DNA of 64,000 nucleotides from Hyphomicrobium denitrificans 1NES1 (GCF_000230975.2 NC_021172.1:1798001-1862000), one strand, 5' to 3'. Positions 10,245-18,988 are shown, numbered from the stretch's first letter. Numbers and translations: made by a program. The notes: a model not told the origin generated them from the letters alone.

Positions 10245-10733
10245 ATGCGAGAATTCGCAAAAATTTCGAGACTCAACCGCCGGCAGTTTCTGATATCGGC
10301 GACGGCGGCAGCCGGGTTTCTGTCGCTGATCGCCGGACGCGCCGATGCCGATGCCCCAGCACTCGAACGCAGCAAACAATTCGAGGAAACCTTTGCGAAG
10401 CTCACCCGGGGCGCAACCCCTGTCGCCAACAAGATCACTGTCGACCTCCCCGAACTTGCCGACAACGGCAATTTCGTGCCCATAACGATGATCGTCGATA
10501 GCCCGATGACGGATGCCGACTACGTCAAAGCCATACATCTCGTCTCGACCGCGAACCCGGTCGCGCTCGTCGCGACGTTTCATCTCTCGCCAATTAACGC
10601 GATTGCGCGCGTCCAGAGCCGGATGAGGCTCGCAAAAACGCAAGATGTCATCGTCCTTGCCGAACTCTCGAGCGGCCAGATGCTGATGTCGACGACGATG
10701 GTCAAGGTGACCATCGGCGGCTGCGGAGATTGA
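10245..10733 (+). CDS. soxY: Sulfur carrier subunit SoxY
   Basis: A 162-residue periplasmic carrier protein. A Tat-type signal (LNRRQFLISATAAAGF) is followed by a conserved SoxY body and the C-terminal swinging arm ending GGCGD, whose cysteine carries sulfur intermediates in the Sox pathway. Most SoxY end GGCGG, so the terminal Asp is a small deviation. The ATG at 10245 places the signal at the very N-terminus; upstream in-frame starts would add a non-signal stretch. SoxZ follows 10 bases later. SoxA, SoxX and SoxB are not in this window, so the carrier either works with genes elsewhere or serves the adjacent sulfide dehydrogenase. Confidence 0.9.
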   Translation: MREFAKISRLNRRQFLISATAAAGFLSLIAGRADADAPALERSKQFEETFAKLTRGATPVANKITVDLPELADNGNFVPITMIVDSPMTDADYVKAIHLVSTANPVALVATFHLSPINAIARVQSRMRLAKTQDVIVLAELSSGQMLMSTTMVKVTIGGCGD

Positions 10734-10743
10734 GGGAAAAGCC

Positions 10744-11067
10744 ATGGCCGCAAATCCGCGCATCAAGCTACCCGACAGCGCCAAGATCGGCGACGTCATC
10801 GAGGTCAAGACGCTCATCACGCACGTCATGGAAACGGGCAACCGTCACGACAAGTACGGCAAACTGATCCCGCGCGACATCATCAATACGTTCGTCGCAA
10901 AGTATGGTGAAGCGCAAGTGTTCCGCGCCGAGTTCGGCACCGGGATCTCAGCCAATCCCTTTGTTTCATTCCGAATGCGCGTGCCGGGACCGGGTGTCTT
11001 CGAGTTTGCCTGGACGGATGATCACGGCGTCACGACCGTCGCAACCGCGCCGTTGACACTCACCTAG
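10744..11067 (+). CDS. soxZ: Sulfur carrier subunit SoxZ
   Basis: A 107-residue protein matching SoxZ in length and sequence. It starts with the IKLPDSAKIGDVIEVKTLI type strand and contains the MRVPGPGVFEFAWTD region used for contact with SoxY. It has no signal peptide of its own, as expected for a subunit exported by hitch-hiking on the Tat signal of SoxY. The ATG follows GAGGGAAAAGCC, and translation is probably coupled to soxY. Confidence 0.92.
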   Translation: MAANPRIKLPDSAKIGDVIEVKTLITHVMETGNRHDKYGKLIPRDIINTFVAKYGEAQVFRAEFGTGISANPFVSFRMRVPGPGVFEFAWTDDHGVTTVATAPLTLT

Positions 11068-11143
11068 CCGCACCCGAAATGATCCCGGCATTGACACATG
11101 CTTGGGCGACGGAAAGTGTTCCCTGAGCGCAATAGGACATCGC

Positions 11144-11383
11144 ATGCATAGAGCGGCCCGCACCTTTCTGATCGTCATCATCGCCGGGGTGATTTTGTTC
11201 GGCCAACGCTGGTATTCGTATGTGACCAACAAGACGAGCCCTTACGACGAGGCCGGCATGGAGCTAAACAGTGCGATGCCTTTGCCAATCAGAAAATGGG
11301 GTTGCGATAAGCTGCATGAAACTTTTACAAACGCTCTGCCTCCGAACGGCTGCCGGGCAGAAGACGGTAAGAGCTGGATGTAG
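11144..11383 (+). CDS. Small single-pass membrane protein, unknown function
   Basis: A 79-residue open frame with a basic N-terminus (MHRAARTF), one hydrophobic segment (LIVIIAGVILFGQRW) and a polar tail with two cysteines (KWGCDKL and NGCRAED), suggesting a membrane-anchored protein with an extracytoplasmic tail and possibly a disulfide. The ATG at 11144 puts the membrane segment at the start; a TTG at 11102 would add a poor N-terminus. It follows soxZ by 76 bases on the same strand and could be co-transcribed. I do not recognise the family. Confidence 0.5.
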   Translation: MHRAARTFLIVIIAGVILFGQRWYSYVTNKTSPYDEAGMELNSAMPLPIRKWGCDKLHETFTNALPPNGCRAEDGKSWM

Positions 11384-11408
11384 TTGACGACACCTCTAAG
11401 CGATCCCG

Positions 11409-13028
11409 TCACGCGACGCGCGCGTTGTCTTTCAGAAGCTTATAGTTGATGCTGTCGAGAAGCGCTTCGAAGCTCGCGTCGATGATGTTCGTCGAGACAC
11501 CGACCGTCGTCCAGCGCTCACCCGTTTCGGTGTCGTGGCTTTCGACGAGCACGCGCGTCACCGCATCGGTGCCGCCGTTCGGCGTGTGGGTCAGAATGCG
11601 GACCTTATAGTCCACGAGTTCCACGTGATCGATATGCTTTTGATAGCGGCCGAGGTCGCTGCGCAGCGCCTTGTCGAGCGCGTTGACCGGGCCGTTGCCT
11701 TCTCCGACCGAAACCAGCGGATCGTGCTCGCCCGCAATTGAAACTGTCACAACAGCTTGAGCATGTGTGCCGCTACCGTTGAGCGCTCGATTGCGCTCGA
11801 CGGTGACGCGAAATGAATCGACGGAAAAGAAGCGCGGCACGCTGGCGAGCGAGCGGCGTGCAAGAAGCTCGAAGGATGCTTCCGCCGCTTCGTAGGAATA
11901 ACCTTGATCCTCACGTGACTTGATTTCATCGAGAAGCGCCTGCACACGAGCATCTTCCTTGTCGGACGGCAGGCCGAAGCGCTCGAGCGCTGCCGTCAAC
12001 GACGAGCGGCCGCCCTGCTTCGACACCAGAATACGCCGTTCGTTGCCGACGCTTTCGGGCGGCACGTGCTCATAGGTCTCCGGCGCCTTGATCAACGCCG
12101 ACGCGTGAATACCAGCCTTTGTCGCGAAGGCGCTCTCGCCCACATAAGGGGCATGCCGGTCTGGCGCTTCGTTCAGAACTTCATCGAGCACGCGGCTGGC
12201 ATGAGTGAGGGTCCGCAATTTTTCAGGCGTGACACTGGTCGCAAACGCATCGGCAAACTCGCTCTTCAGCAGCAGCGTCGGAATGATCGACGTGAGATTG
12301 GCGTTGCCGCAGCGCTCGCCGAGGCCATTGAGCGTTCCCTGGATCTGCCGGCATCCGGCGCGCACCGCCATCAGCGTATTGGCAACCGCGTTCTCCGTGT
12401 CGTTGTGCGTATGAATTCCGAGGTTCTTGCCCGGCACGTGCTTCGCGACATCGGCGACGATGCGCTCGATTTCGTGCGGCAGCGTCCCGCCGTTCGTGTC
12501 GCAGAGAACCACCCAACGCGCGCCCGCCTGGAAGGCCGTCTTCGCGACCTCCAACGCGTAATCGCGATTGCTCTTATAGCCGTCGAAGAAGTGCTCGCAG
12601 TCGATCATCGCCTCGCGCTGCGTCTCGACGACAGCGCGGACCGACTGCTCCACGCACTCGAGATTTTCTTCCTTCGAGATGCCGAGCGCGACCCGTACCT
12701 GATAATCGGACGACTTGGCGACAAGGCAGATGCTGTCCGCAGACGATTGCAGAATGGCTTGCAGCCCTGGATCGTTCGAGACCGAGCGCCCGGCGCGCTT
12801 CGTCATGCCGAACGCAGTAAAGCGCGCCGACTTCAACTCCGGCCGCGAGGTAAAAAACTCGCTGTCGGTCGCATTGGCGCCGGGGTATCCGCCCTCGATA
12901 TAATCGACACCAAGTTCGTCCAGCACGTGCATCAGGCGGCGCTTGTCTTCAAGCGAGAAATCGACGCCGGTCGTCTGCGCGCCGTCGCGCAACGTCGTGT
13001 CGAAGAGATAGAGGCGTTCTTTACTCAT
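11409..13028 (-). CDS. cimA: (R)-citramalate synthase
   Basis: A 539-residue enzyme of the LeuA/HMGL family. The N-terminal DTTLRDGAQTTGVDFSLEDK and the HTHNDTENAVANTLMAV segment are the metal- and substrate-binding parts of the TIM barrel. The C-terminal part (ALNGSGTHAQAVVTVS onward) is the regulatory LeuA-type dimer domain. Citramalate synthase condenses acetyl-CoA and pyruvate in the threonine-independent isoleucine pathway. The ATG at 13028 overlaps the stop of the upstream acetyltransferase by 4 bases (ATGA), indicating translational coupling; a longer in-frame start at 13103 would sit well inside that gene. Confidence 0.88.
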   Translation of the reverse strand: MSKERLYLFDTTLRDGAQTTGVDFSLEDKRRLMHVLDELGVDYIEGGYPGANATDSEFFTSRPELKSARFTAFGMTKRAGRSVSNDPGLQAILQSSADSICLVAKSSDYQVRVALGISKEENLECVEQSVRAVVETQREAMIDCEHFFDGYKSNRDYALEVAKTAFQAGARWVVLCDTNGGTLPHEIERIVADVAKHVPGKNLGIHTHNDTENAVANTLMAVRAGCRQIQGTLNGLGERCGNANLTSIIPTLLLKSEFADAFATSVTPEKLRTLTHASRVLDEVLNEAPDRHAPYVGESAFATKAGIHASALIKAPETYEHVPPESVGNERRILVSKQGGRSSLTAALERFGLPSDKEDARVQALLDEIKSREDQGYSYEAAEASFELLARRSLASVPRFFSVDSFRVTVERNRALNGSGTHAQAVVTVSIAGEHDPLVSVGEGNGPVNALDKALRSDLGRYQKHIDHVELVDYKVRILTHTPNGGTDAVTRVLVESHDTETGERWTTVGVSTNIIDASFEALLDSINYKLLKDNARVA

Positions 13029-13540
13029 GACGGTTTGGCCGTCGCCGGCGCCTTCGATTTGCTGTCTGCGAGCGGCTTTATCATGGTCGTGTTGGAAAGC
13101 CACTGGTCATCGCGCGGCATGGAGTTGCGCTGCACTGCCGTATAGCCCCGGCGCTCGAAAAACGGTACCGACGAATCGCTGGCATCGACCATCACCGCTT
13201 TCGCGCCACGTGCCCCGGCGATCTTTTCGAGAGCATCGGCAATCGCCGTTCCAACCCCCTCGCCCGCGAAATCCGGATGCACATAAAGCATATCAATCGT
13301 TTTATTGTCCTTAAGAGACCCGAAACCGAGGTATTCGCCGTCAAGATGCACGACGAGTGTCAGCATCCCGCCAAGGCGGGCGCGGAACTCGGCCGCATCC
13401 TCGGCACTCGCCGCCCAGGCCAGCCGCTGGTCCTCGTCGTAGTCGTCGACTGTCAATTCTTCGATGCTCTGCGCGAAAAGATCGCGCAGCGCCATCGTAT
13501 CGGCTGGCAGAAACGGCCGAAGCGGAAAATCGTCGGACAT
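13025..13540 (-). CDS. GNAT-family N-acetyltransferase
   Basis: A 171-residue protein with GNAT features: MLYVHPDFAGEGVGTAIADAL is the acetyl-CoA-binding motif A (R/Q-x-x-G-x-G/A type, here EGVGTA), followed by VDASDSSVPFFERRGYTAV, the usual motif B. Substrate unknown. It is translationally coupled to citramalate synthase through a 4-base overlap, which may mean only co-expression. Confidence 0.8.
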   Translation of the reverse strand: MSDDFPLRPFLPADTMALRDLFAQSIEELTVDDYDEDQRLAWAASAEDAAEFRARLGGMLTLVVHLDGEYLGFGSLKDNKTIDMLYVHPDFAGEGVGTAIADALEKIAGARGAKAVMVDASDSSVPFFERRGYTAVQRNSMPRDDQWLSNTTMIKPLADSKSKAPATAKPS

Positions 13541-13715
13541 AAGGCGTCGATCGCGAAAAGCGCCGGCCTGACCGGCTGGGAAAGCATCTCATTGAACCAA
13601 GGCCCGGCCTATCGTCATGAGAACGAGTATGCAACCCCTTCAGCAGATCAAAGGCGTCGCGCGTCATCAACGGCGTGACTGTTAACGCCCATCCAGCCAA
13701 GCCCCAAGGGCGTGA

Positions 13716-14399
13716 CTAAAGCTTGTGCGCCATGCGCGAGCGCTTCGTTTCGAGGTAGCGCTTATTGAACTTGTTCGGTTTGATGACGAGCGGCAGGCGT
13801 TCGACAACACGAATGCCGTGGGACTTCAATGCCTGCTCCTTCGCCGGATTGTTCGACAGAAGCTTGATCTCCGCCATGCCGAGATCGTGCAGCACGCGCG
13901 CCGCCAGGCTGTAGTCGCGGCTATCGATCGGCGCCCCGACCTCGATATTGGCTTCGACCGTATCCAAACCCCGGTCCTGCAGCGCGTAGGCCTGGATCTT
14001 CTTGAAAAGGCCGATGCCGCGCCCTTCGTGATAGGGCACGTAAACGATAACCCCGAGCGGGACCTCGGTAATGACTTTGAGCGCCGCCTGGAGTTGTTGA
14101 TAACAGTCGCAGCGCAGCGAATGGAAGATATCGCCGGTTACGCAGCCGGAGTGAACGCGCACGACCGGAATCGGCGGTGAACCGTTTGCCGCATTCGGCT
14201 CGCGATGGACGAGCACGACGATCTGCTCCGCGTCCGTCTCACCTTGGTAGGCATGGGCTTCGAGCGTCAGCTCGCGCCCTTGAAATTCGATCGGGAGAAT
14301 AGTCTCTACCGACCAGTCTGCTGGCAGCTTCACGGACGTCAAGGCACCCGACTTCATCTTTGAGTTGCTCCGGGGATTCTTTACAGGCATATGCTCCAT
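13716..14399 (-). CDS. ribA: GTP cyclohydrolase II
   Basis: Converts GTP to the first pyrimidine intermediate of riboflavin biosynthesis, releasing formate and pyrophosphate. The zinc site is intact: the cysteines of HSGCVTGDIFHSLRCDC match the three ligands of E. coli RibA. YHEGRGIGLFKKIQAYALQD and LLSNNPAK match the GTP-binding and catalytic regions. The C-terminal GTPH-2 domain is complete, and no DHBP synthase domain is fused. About 227 residues from the ATG at 14399; starts at 14390 and 14477 are also possible and the ribosome site does not decide clearly. Confidence 0.87.
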   Translation of the reverse strand: MEHMPVKNPRSNSKMKSGALTSVKLPADWSVETILPIEFQGRELTLEAHAYQGETDAEQIVVLVHREPNAANGSPPIPVVRVHSGCVTGDIFHSLRCDCYQQLQAALKVITEVPLGVIVYVPYHEGRGIGLFKKIQAYALQDRGLDTVEANIEVGAPIDSRDYSLAARVLHDLGMAEIKLLSNNPAKEQALKSHGIRVVERLPLVIKPNKFNKRYLETKRSRMAHKL

Positions 14400-14564
14400 T
14401 CCCCGCAGGAAAGCAAAGCCTTGCCGCCGCTGCGTCAAATCCTGTTCCCTGGGGAGCAGCCCGCCGCCGTCGGACATGGGTTTGCGAGCATAAATGGCGA
14501 CAGCCCCAAGTAAAAGTATAACGCCAGGATGCCGCAGGTCGGCCGGCGAAATCCCATTTTGAGT

Positions 14565-15002
14565 TTAATGCTCGGAGAGCCGCGACATCTCGATCTTCGG
14601 ACAGCGATCCATCACGACCGTGAAGCCCCCGGCCCGCGCCTCGGCCGCCGCCTGCTCATTGATGACGCCAAGCTGCATCCAGATGACGCTCGCACCGAGC
14701 TTGTCCCTGACCGCGATCGCGTCGCGCACGACCTGCAGCGCCGCGGCGGATGCGCGAAAAACATCAATGACGTCGACGGGCGCCGGGACGTCGGCGAGGC
14801 TCGCATAGACCTTCTGCCCGTGAATTGCTTTGTCTGCGATGCCGGGATTGACCGGCCGCACCTGATAGCCGCACTTGATCAGGAACCCCATGACCTGATG
14901 ACTCGGCCGGTCCGGCTTGGCGCTCGCGCCGACAACGGCAAACGTCTTGACACGCCCGAGGATGGCACGGATGTCGGTATCGCTCAGTCCATCGATGCTC
15001 AT
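14565..15002 (-). CDS. CoA-binding domain protein (YccU-like)
   Basis: A 145-residue single-domain protein with a Rossmann-like CoA-binding fold: FAVVGASAKPDRPSHQVMG is the nucleotide loop, with later strands VDVIDVFR and SVIWMQLGV. Members are widespread, and their role is not established. Its ATG overlaps the stop of the upstream VOC gene by 4 bases, so it is the third gene of a tightly coupled unit starting with an enoyl-CoA hydratase. Confidence 0.8.
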   Translation of the reverse strand: MSIDGLSDTDIRAILGRVKTFAVVGASAKPDRPSHQVMGFLIKCGYQVRPVNPGIADKAIHGQKVYASLADVPAPVDVIDVFRASAAALQVVRDAIAVRDKLGASVIWMQLGVINEQAAAEARAGGFTVVMDRCPKIEMSRLSEH

Positions 15003-15442
15003 GCTGCGGGCCCGGGGAGGGTTACACGACCATGTTCATCGAGCGGCATGAAGGGATTGTAAGCGACTTCCCAGACGTGTCCGTCAGGGTCGGCGAAATA
15101 ACCTGAATAGCCACCCCAGAAAGCTCTCTGGCCGGGCTTCAACAGTTTCGCGCCCGCCGCAACGGCCTCGCGAAGAGCCCGATCGACGTCTGGCTCCGAG
15201 TTGACGTTATGCGCCAGGGCAAGGCCGGAAAATCCCGATCCGGCTGCCGCAACGGAAGCGTCCGCGGCAAGCGCCTCCCGGCCGAAGATGGCGAGAACGA
15301 CGCCGCCAGCGTCAAAGAACGCGACCTCCGGCTGGCTCGCTGCCGACGCCCTGAAACCCAGGGCTTCGTAGAATTTGCGCGAGCGGCCGACATCCTCGAC
15401 ACCGAGGGTGACGAAGGATAGGCGGGGCTCCAAGTCAGGCAT
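14999..15442 (-). CDS. VOC-family (glyoxalase/bleomycin-resistance fold) protein
   Basis: A 147-residue protein with two beta-alpha-beta-beta-beta modules: SFVTLGVEDVGRSRKFYEAL at the N-terminus and GYSGYFADPDGHVWEVAYNP at the C-terminus, the latter with the typical metal-ligand region. The substrate cannot be deduced. The ATG at 15442 overlaps the 3' end of the enoyl-CoA hydratase by 8 bases; an earlier start at 15496 would overlap further and adds a non-conserved stretch. Coupled to the CoA-binding protein downstream. Confidence 0.8.
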   Translation of the reverse strand: MPDLEPRLSFVTLGVEDVGRSRKFYEALGFRASAASQPEVAFFDAGGVVLAIFGREALAADASVAAAGSGFSGLALAHNVNSEPDVDRALREAVAAGAKLLKPGQRAFWGGYSGYFADPDGHVWEVAYNPFMPLDEHGRVTLPGPAA

Positions 15443-16247
15443 CCTTCCAGTCTGGCGAACGCTTCTCGATAAAAGCGCAAATTCCTTCGGCGGCATCGAG
15501 CTTCATCATGTTTTGCACCATGACCTCGCTGGCGAAGGCATAGGCCTCATCGAGCGGCATATCTGCTTGCCGGTAGAATGCCGCCTTGCCGATCGCAACC
15601 GTCGCCTTCGATTTCGCCGCAATTTTGCGCGCCATGCCGACAGCTTCCGCCTGCGCTTTGCCACGCGCAACGACACGATTGACGAGACCGCAAGCCATGG
15701 CCTCGGCCGCCGACAGCGCATCACCGAGAAGCAGCATCTCCATCGCGCGCTTTCTAGATATATTGCGTGACAGGGCGACCATCGGCGTCGAGCAGAAAAG
15801 GCCGATGTTGACCCCTGGCGTCGCAAAATCGGCGGCTTCCGACGCGACGGCGAGATCGCACGTCGCAACGAGCTGACACCCTGCCGCGGTCGCGCGCCCC
15901 TCGACCGCCGCGATCACCGGCTTCGGACAAGCGACGATCGCCTGCATCATGCTGGAGCAAGCCCGCATGGTTTCGCGAAAGAACGCTTGACCGCCGTCAG
16001 TATCAGGACGATGCGCGGTCAGTTCCTTGAGATCGTGACCGGACGAAAACACCTTGCCATTGGCGGCGACGACGATCGCAGCGATCTTCGGATCTTGGCC
16101 CAGACGCTCGATCTCGCGGTGAACTGCCGCGATCAGCGCCCGCGACAAGGCGTTGCGCGCATCGGGGCGATTGAGCGTCAACAGCACAACGCCAAGCTCG
16201 ACCTCCTCGAGGAGAAGCGAAGCGTCATCAGGCAGGCTATCTTGCAT
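15435..16247 (-). CDS. Enoyl-CoA hydratase/isomerase family protein
   Basis: A 270-residue crotonase-fold protein. The oxyanion-hole segments are KVFSSGHDLKELTA and EGRATAAGCQLVATCDLAVA, and the C-terminal helical trimerisation region is present. Sequence flavour resembles the ECHDC3-type branch rather than the FadJ hydratase. It probably acts on a CoA thioester, but I cannot name the substrate. First gene of the overlapping three-gene unit. Confidence 0.82.
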   Translation of the reverse strand: MQDSLPDDASLLLEEVELGVVLLTLNRPDARNALSRALIAAVHREIERLGQDPKIAAIVVAANGKVFSSGHDLKELTAHRPDTDGGQAFFRETMRACSSMMQAIVACPKPVIAAVEGRATAAGCQLVATCDLAVASEAADFATPGVNIGLFCSTPMVALSRNISRKRAMEMLLLGDALSAAEAMACGLVNRVVARGKAQAEAVGMARKIAAKSKATVAIGKAAFYRQADMPLDEAYAFASEVMVQNMMKLDAAEGICAFIEKRSPDWKDA

Positions 16248-16290
16248 CGCGCAATTTTAGCGCCCGGCGTTACGTGTCGCAACCGGCATG

Positions 16291-16884
16291 CTACTGCAAC
16301 GCCTTCTCGATCTCGGCCTTATGCGCCTTCACAATCTCGATATTTTCCTTGTATTCGAGCTTTGGTGTCGTGCCGATGGCTTCCGTCAGCTCATCCATAA
16401 GCTGCTTTTTGTCGGCATCGGGAATGCTCGAATCTTTTTGAACATCGTCGCGCTCTTTTTTCAACGCTTCGACGGGATCGACAAAATTACCAGTGTTTGA
16501 ATCGAGCCCCGCCATCACGATCGAGATATTCGCAGCAACGTCATCGAGCTCCTCAAAATTGCCGAACCCATGCTTCGTCGCGATGCTCTCGAGCTCCGTC
16601 TGCAGCGCCGGGTCGGGCGTGTCGCCAGCGGCCTGAATCTTCGACGCGATCGCAGCGAGATCCGCCTGCGCTGCGATGAACCGCTTCACCTGCTCCTCCG
16701 TCAGCTTGATTTGCTTGACGTCGTCCTGCGGAGCCGGAGTGGCCGCACTGGGCGCAGCCCCGTCTTGTGCAGCGGCGGCGGGCGGCGCAGGTGTCTGCTG
16801 CGCGCCGGCCGTTGCGAGCCCAGCCCACAAGCCGACCAGAACCACTCCGAAACGCCCCATCATCTTGGCCATTGAGACCAGCAT
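16291..16884 (-). CDS. Exported protein of unknown function
   Basis: About 197 residues. From the ATG at 16884, which has GGAG 8 bases upstream, the protein begins with a signal peptide (GRFGVVLVGLWAGLATAGA), then an Ala/Pro-rich linker (residues about 28-55) and a mostly helical charged domain (KLTEEQVKRFIAAQADLAAI and later DPVEALKKERDDVQ). The alternating helices recall DUF4168-type exported proteins, but I cannot confirm this. A longer in-frame start at 17094 would bury the signal peptide and is rejected. Confidence 0.6.
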   Translation of the reverse strand: MLVSMAKMMGRFGVVLVGLWAGLATAGAQQTPAPPAAAAQDGAAPSAATPAPQDDVKQIKLTEEQVKRFIAAQADLAAIASKIQAAGDTPDPALQTELESIATKHGFGNFEELDDVAANISIVMAGLDSNTGNFVDPVEALKKERDDVQKDSSIPDADKKQLMDELTEAIGTTPKLEYKENIEIVKAHKAEIEKALQ

Positions 16885-17340
16885 CGTCTTTCTCCGCGTT
16901 GAACCCACCTTGACCACAAGTCCGTCCGGCTGGCGACCTGACACTGCGACTAAGACAAGATTAAGAAAAGCGACAGGCGCGCAGATTAATCCTCTCCCGG
17001 ACTGCACGAACGAAATGGCGGGACTCCGAAACTTTGGGAAGTACTGCCTTGACAAACCCGCGGGTAATTTCCGCTTATAGTTATAGTGAGACAAACGACG
17101 AAGAAAAATGCTGATGCCGCGCCCAGTCGAGTTCCGTTCTGACTTTGCGGGCTATTCTCATGCCGAGGACGATCGCGATCCGAGAGAAATGCCAGGCGCT
17201 CCTGGATGCGGCAGAAAAACGCCGATCTGTTATTCGAAAACTTCGTGATTGCCGTTCCGCTCTCCCATAAGGAACCGCGCAAGGACATGAAATTCTTTCG
17301 CTACTCGGCAGCTCTCGAAGCACCGATTAAAGGAGGGTAA
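16885..17340. other. Intergenic region between an exported-protein gene and queD
   Basis: This 456-base region separates divergent genes. Only weak coding signals are seen: a 36-codon frame at 17160-17270 on the plus strand without a ribosome site, and a 17-codon frame at 17287-17340 that has AAGGA before its ATG and whose TAA directly abuts the GTG of queD. A TTGACA at 17049-17054 lies 21 bases before TATAGT, too far for a good sigma-70 promoter. I found no strong terminator or known riboswitch. Confidence 0.4.
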
Positions 17341-17730
17341 GTGACCGTTATTCACGACGCAACAAACACTGGCGGCCAGATTGTCCGCGTGACCGCGACC
17401 TATTCATTCGAGGCCGCACATTTCCTGCCGAAGGTCCCCGAGGGACACAAATGCCGCCGTCTTCATGGTCACAATTACCGTGTCGATGTCACCGTGGCCG
17501 GCGGCCTGGATGCGAGAGGTTTTGTCCTCGACTATGCTGAGCTAGATGCCGTTGTTCAGCCGATCATCGATGAATTGGACCATCGTTGCTTGAATGACAT
17601 CCCCGGGCTTGACAATCCGACAAGCGAAATTCTCGCCCTCTGGCTTCGGGATCGCATTGCGAAAAAGGCGGGCGCCAAGCCGACGATCCGCGTCTGGGAA
17701 ACACCGCGCTATCTGGTTGAGGTTGCCTGA
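17341..17730 (+). CDS. queD: 6-carboxy-5,6,7,8-tetrahydropterin synthase
   Basis: A 129-residue PTPS-family enzyme, which makes carboxytetrahydropterin in the queuosine/7-deazaguanine pathway. The zinc-binding histidines are in FEAAHFLP and RRLHGHNYRVDV. The catalytic cysteine corresponds to KCRRLHGH, a Cys-x3-His spacing characteristic of QueD rather than eukaryotic PTPS. LDHRCLND and a glutamate in VWETPRY complete the active site. The start is GTG directly after an AGGAGGGTAA ribosome site. No other queuosine gene is adjacent. Confidence 0.85.
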   Translation: MTVIHDATNTGGQIVRVTATYSFEAAHFLPKVPEGHKCRRLHGHNYRVDVTVAGGLDARGFVLDYAELDAVVQPIIDELDHRCLNDIPGLDNPTSEILALWLRDRIAKKAGAKPTIRVWETPRYLVEVA

Positions 17731-17802
17731 GGCCACATTGGCCCGCGACGCGGGGCAAGGGTGCTTTCGGCCAAGGAAACGGTCGTTCAATACCCATTAT
17801 TA

Positions 17803-17845
17803 GCACGGTAATATAATACCTTATCGTGGTATCATAATACCGTGC
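17803..17845. promoter_or_regulatory. Paired palindromic operator-like site upstream of rplM
   Basis: An 18-base inverted repeat (16 of 18 positions pair) with a 7-base spacer in the queD-rplM gap. Each arm contains a smaller palindrome: GGTAATATAATACC at 17807-17820 and GGTATCATAATACC at 17828-17841. Their centres are 21 bases apart, two helical turns, as expected for two dimers bound on the same DNA face. The motif is AT-rich against a high-GC background. I do not recognise the regulator. A hairpin role in the leader RNA is an alternative, but there is no U-run. Confidence 0.5.
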
Positions 17846-18007
17846 TCCATAAGATGCTGAAAAATAATAAGATTTCAAAGCATGTAAAATTGAACTTGCC
17901 ATCACGTGACGAATTCAGTATCACGCGCGCTTTCCCGGATCGGCTTCAGTCGGCAACGCGTGTCGCCGTCTCTTGCCATTCATTCCGCCAAGGAGCCTTG
18001 AATTCCA

Positions 18008-18469
18008 ATGTCTACCTATGTCGCCAAGCCGGCCACGGTGGAGAAAAAGTGGGTCCTCATCGATGCCGAAGGGCTCGTTGTCGGCCGCCTCGCCGCTCTC
18101 ATCGCGACGCGCCTCAAAGGCAAACACAAAGCCATCTACACGCCGCACGTCGACTGCGGGGACAACATCGTCGTCATCAACGCTGACAAGGTCGTCTTCA
18201 CCGGCGCCAAGCGCGAAGATAAGGTCTACTACAAGCACACGGGCTATCCTGGCGGCATCAAGGAGCGCACACCGCGCCAGATCCTTGAGAGCAAGCATCC
18301 CGAACGCATCGTCGAAAAGGCCGTTGAGCGCATGCTTGCGCGCGGCCCCCTGCATCGGCAGCTCATGCGCAACCTCCGCGTCTACAAGGGCGGTGAACAT
18401 CCGCACACGGCGCAGAATCCCGAAAAGCTCGACGTTGCAAAACTCAACCGTAAGAATGTGAGGGTCTGA
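18008..18469 (+). CDS. rplM: 50S ribosomal protein L13
   Basis: A 153-residue protein of normal L13 length with the family motifs [20 protein letters not shown] and [20 protein letters not shown]. The ATG at 18008 follows an AAGGAG site. RpsI begins 5 bases after the stop, the classic bacterial L13-S9 operon. Confidence 0.97.
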   Translation: MSTYVAKPATVEKKWVLIDAEGLVVGRLAALIATRLKGKHKAIYTPHVDCGDNIVVINADKVVFTGAKREDKVYYKHTGYPGGIKERTPRQILESKHPERIVEKAVERMLARGPLHRQLMRNLRVYKGGEHPHTAQNPEKLDVAKLNRKNVRV

Positions 18470-18474
18470 GATCC

Positions 18475-18954
18475 ATGGCCACCGAAACCAAGACCCTCGC
18501 CGATCTCGCGGCTGTCAAGGGCGCAACGTCCGAGGCTGCGCCCGTCCGCACGCAGAAGCTCGATAAGCTCGGCCGCGCCTATGCGACCGGCAAGCGCAAG
18601 GATGCCGTCGCACGCGTCTGGCTGAAGCCCGGTAAAGGCGTCATCACGGTCAACGAGAAAGACTTCAAGGCCTACTTTGCCCGTCCGGTGCTGCAAATGC
18701 TCCTGCAGCAGCCGTTGAATATCGCCAACCGCGCGACGCAGTACGACATCCGTATTTCGGTCGTAGGCGGCGGGCTTTCCGGCCAAGCAGGCGCCGTCCG
18801 GCACGGCATCTCAAAGGCTCTGACCTATTACGAGCCCGAGCTTCGCGGCGTTCTGAAAAAGCAAGGCTTCCTGACGCGCGACAGCCGTACCGTCGAGCGC
18901 AAGAAGTACGGCCGGGTCAAGGCTCGCAAGTCGTTCCAGTTCTCGAAGCGCTGA
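18475..18954 (+). CDS. rpsI: 30S ribosomal protein S9
   Basis: A 159-residue protein with the N-terminal extension usual in alphaproteobacteria, then [20 protein letters not shown] and the basic C-terminal tail ending [11 protein letters not shown] that reaches the ribosomal P site. Co-transcribed with rplM. A terminator hairpin lies 35 bases past the stop. Confidence 0.97.
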   Translation: MATETKTLADLAAVKGATSEAAPVRTQKLDKLGRAYATGKRKDAVARVWLKPGKGVITVNEKDFKAYFARPVLQMLLQQPLNIANRATQYDIRISVVGGGLSGQAGAVRHGISKALTYYEPELRGVLKKQGFLTRDSRTVERKKYGRVKARKSFQFSKR

Positions 18955-18988
18955 TCTGAACGTCCTCCAGAGCTTGGACAAGAGCAAA

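Noticed and set aside
10067..10483. N-terminal extension of the sulfide dehydrogenase flavoprotein
   Set aside because: It would overlap the divergent soxY gene and place a Tat signal in the middle of the protein.
17049..17081. TTGACA and TATAGT as a sigma-70 promoter for queD
   Set aside because: The spacer is 21 bases, too long for a dependable call.
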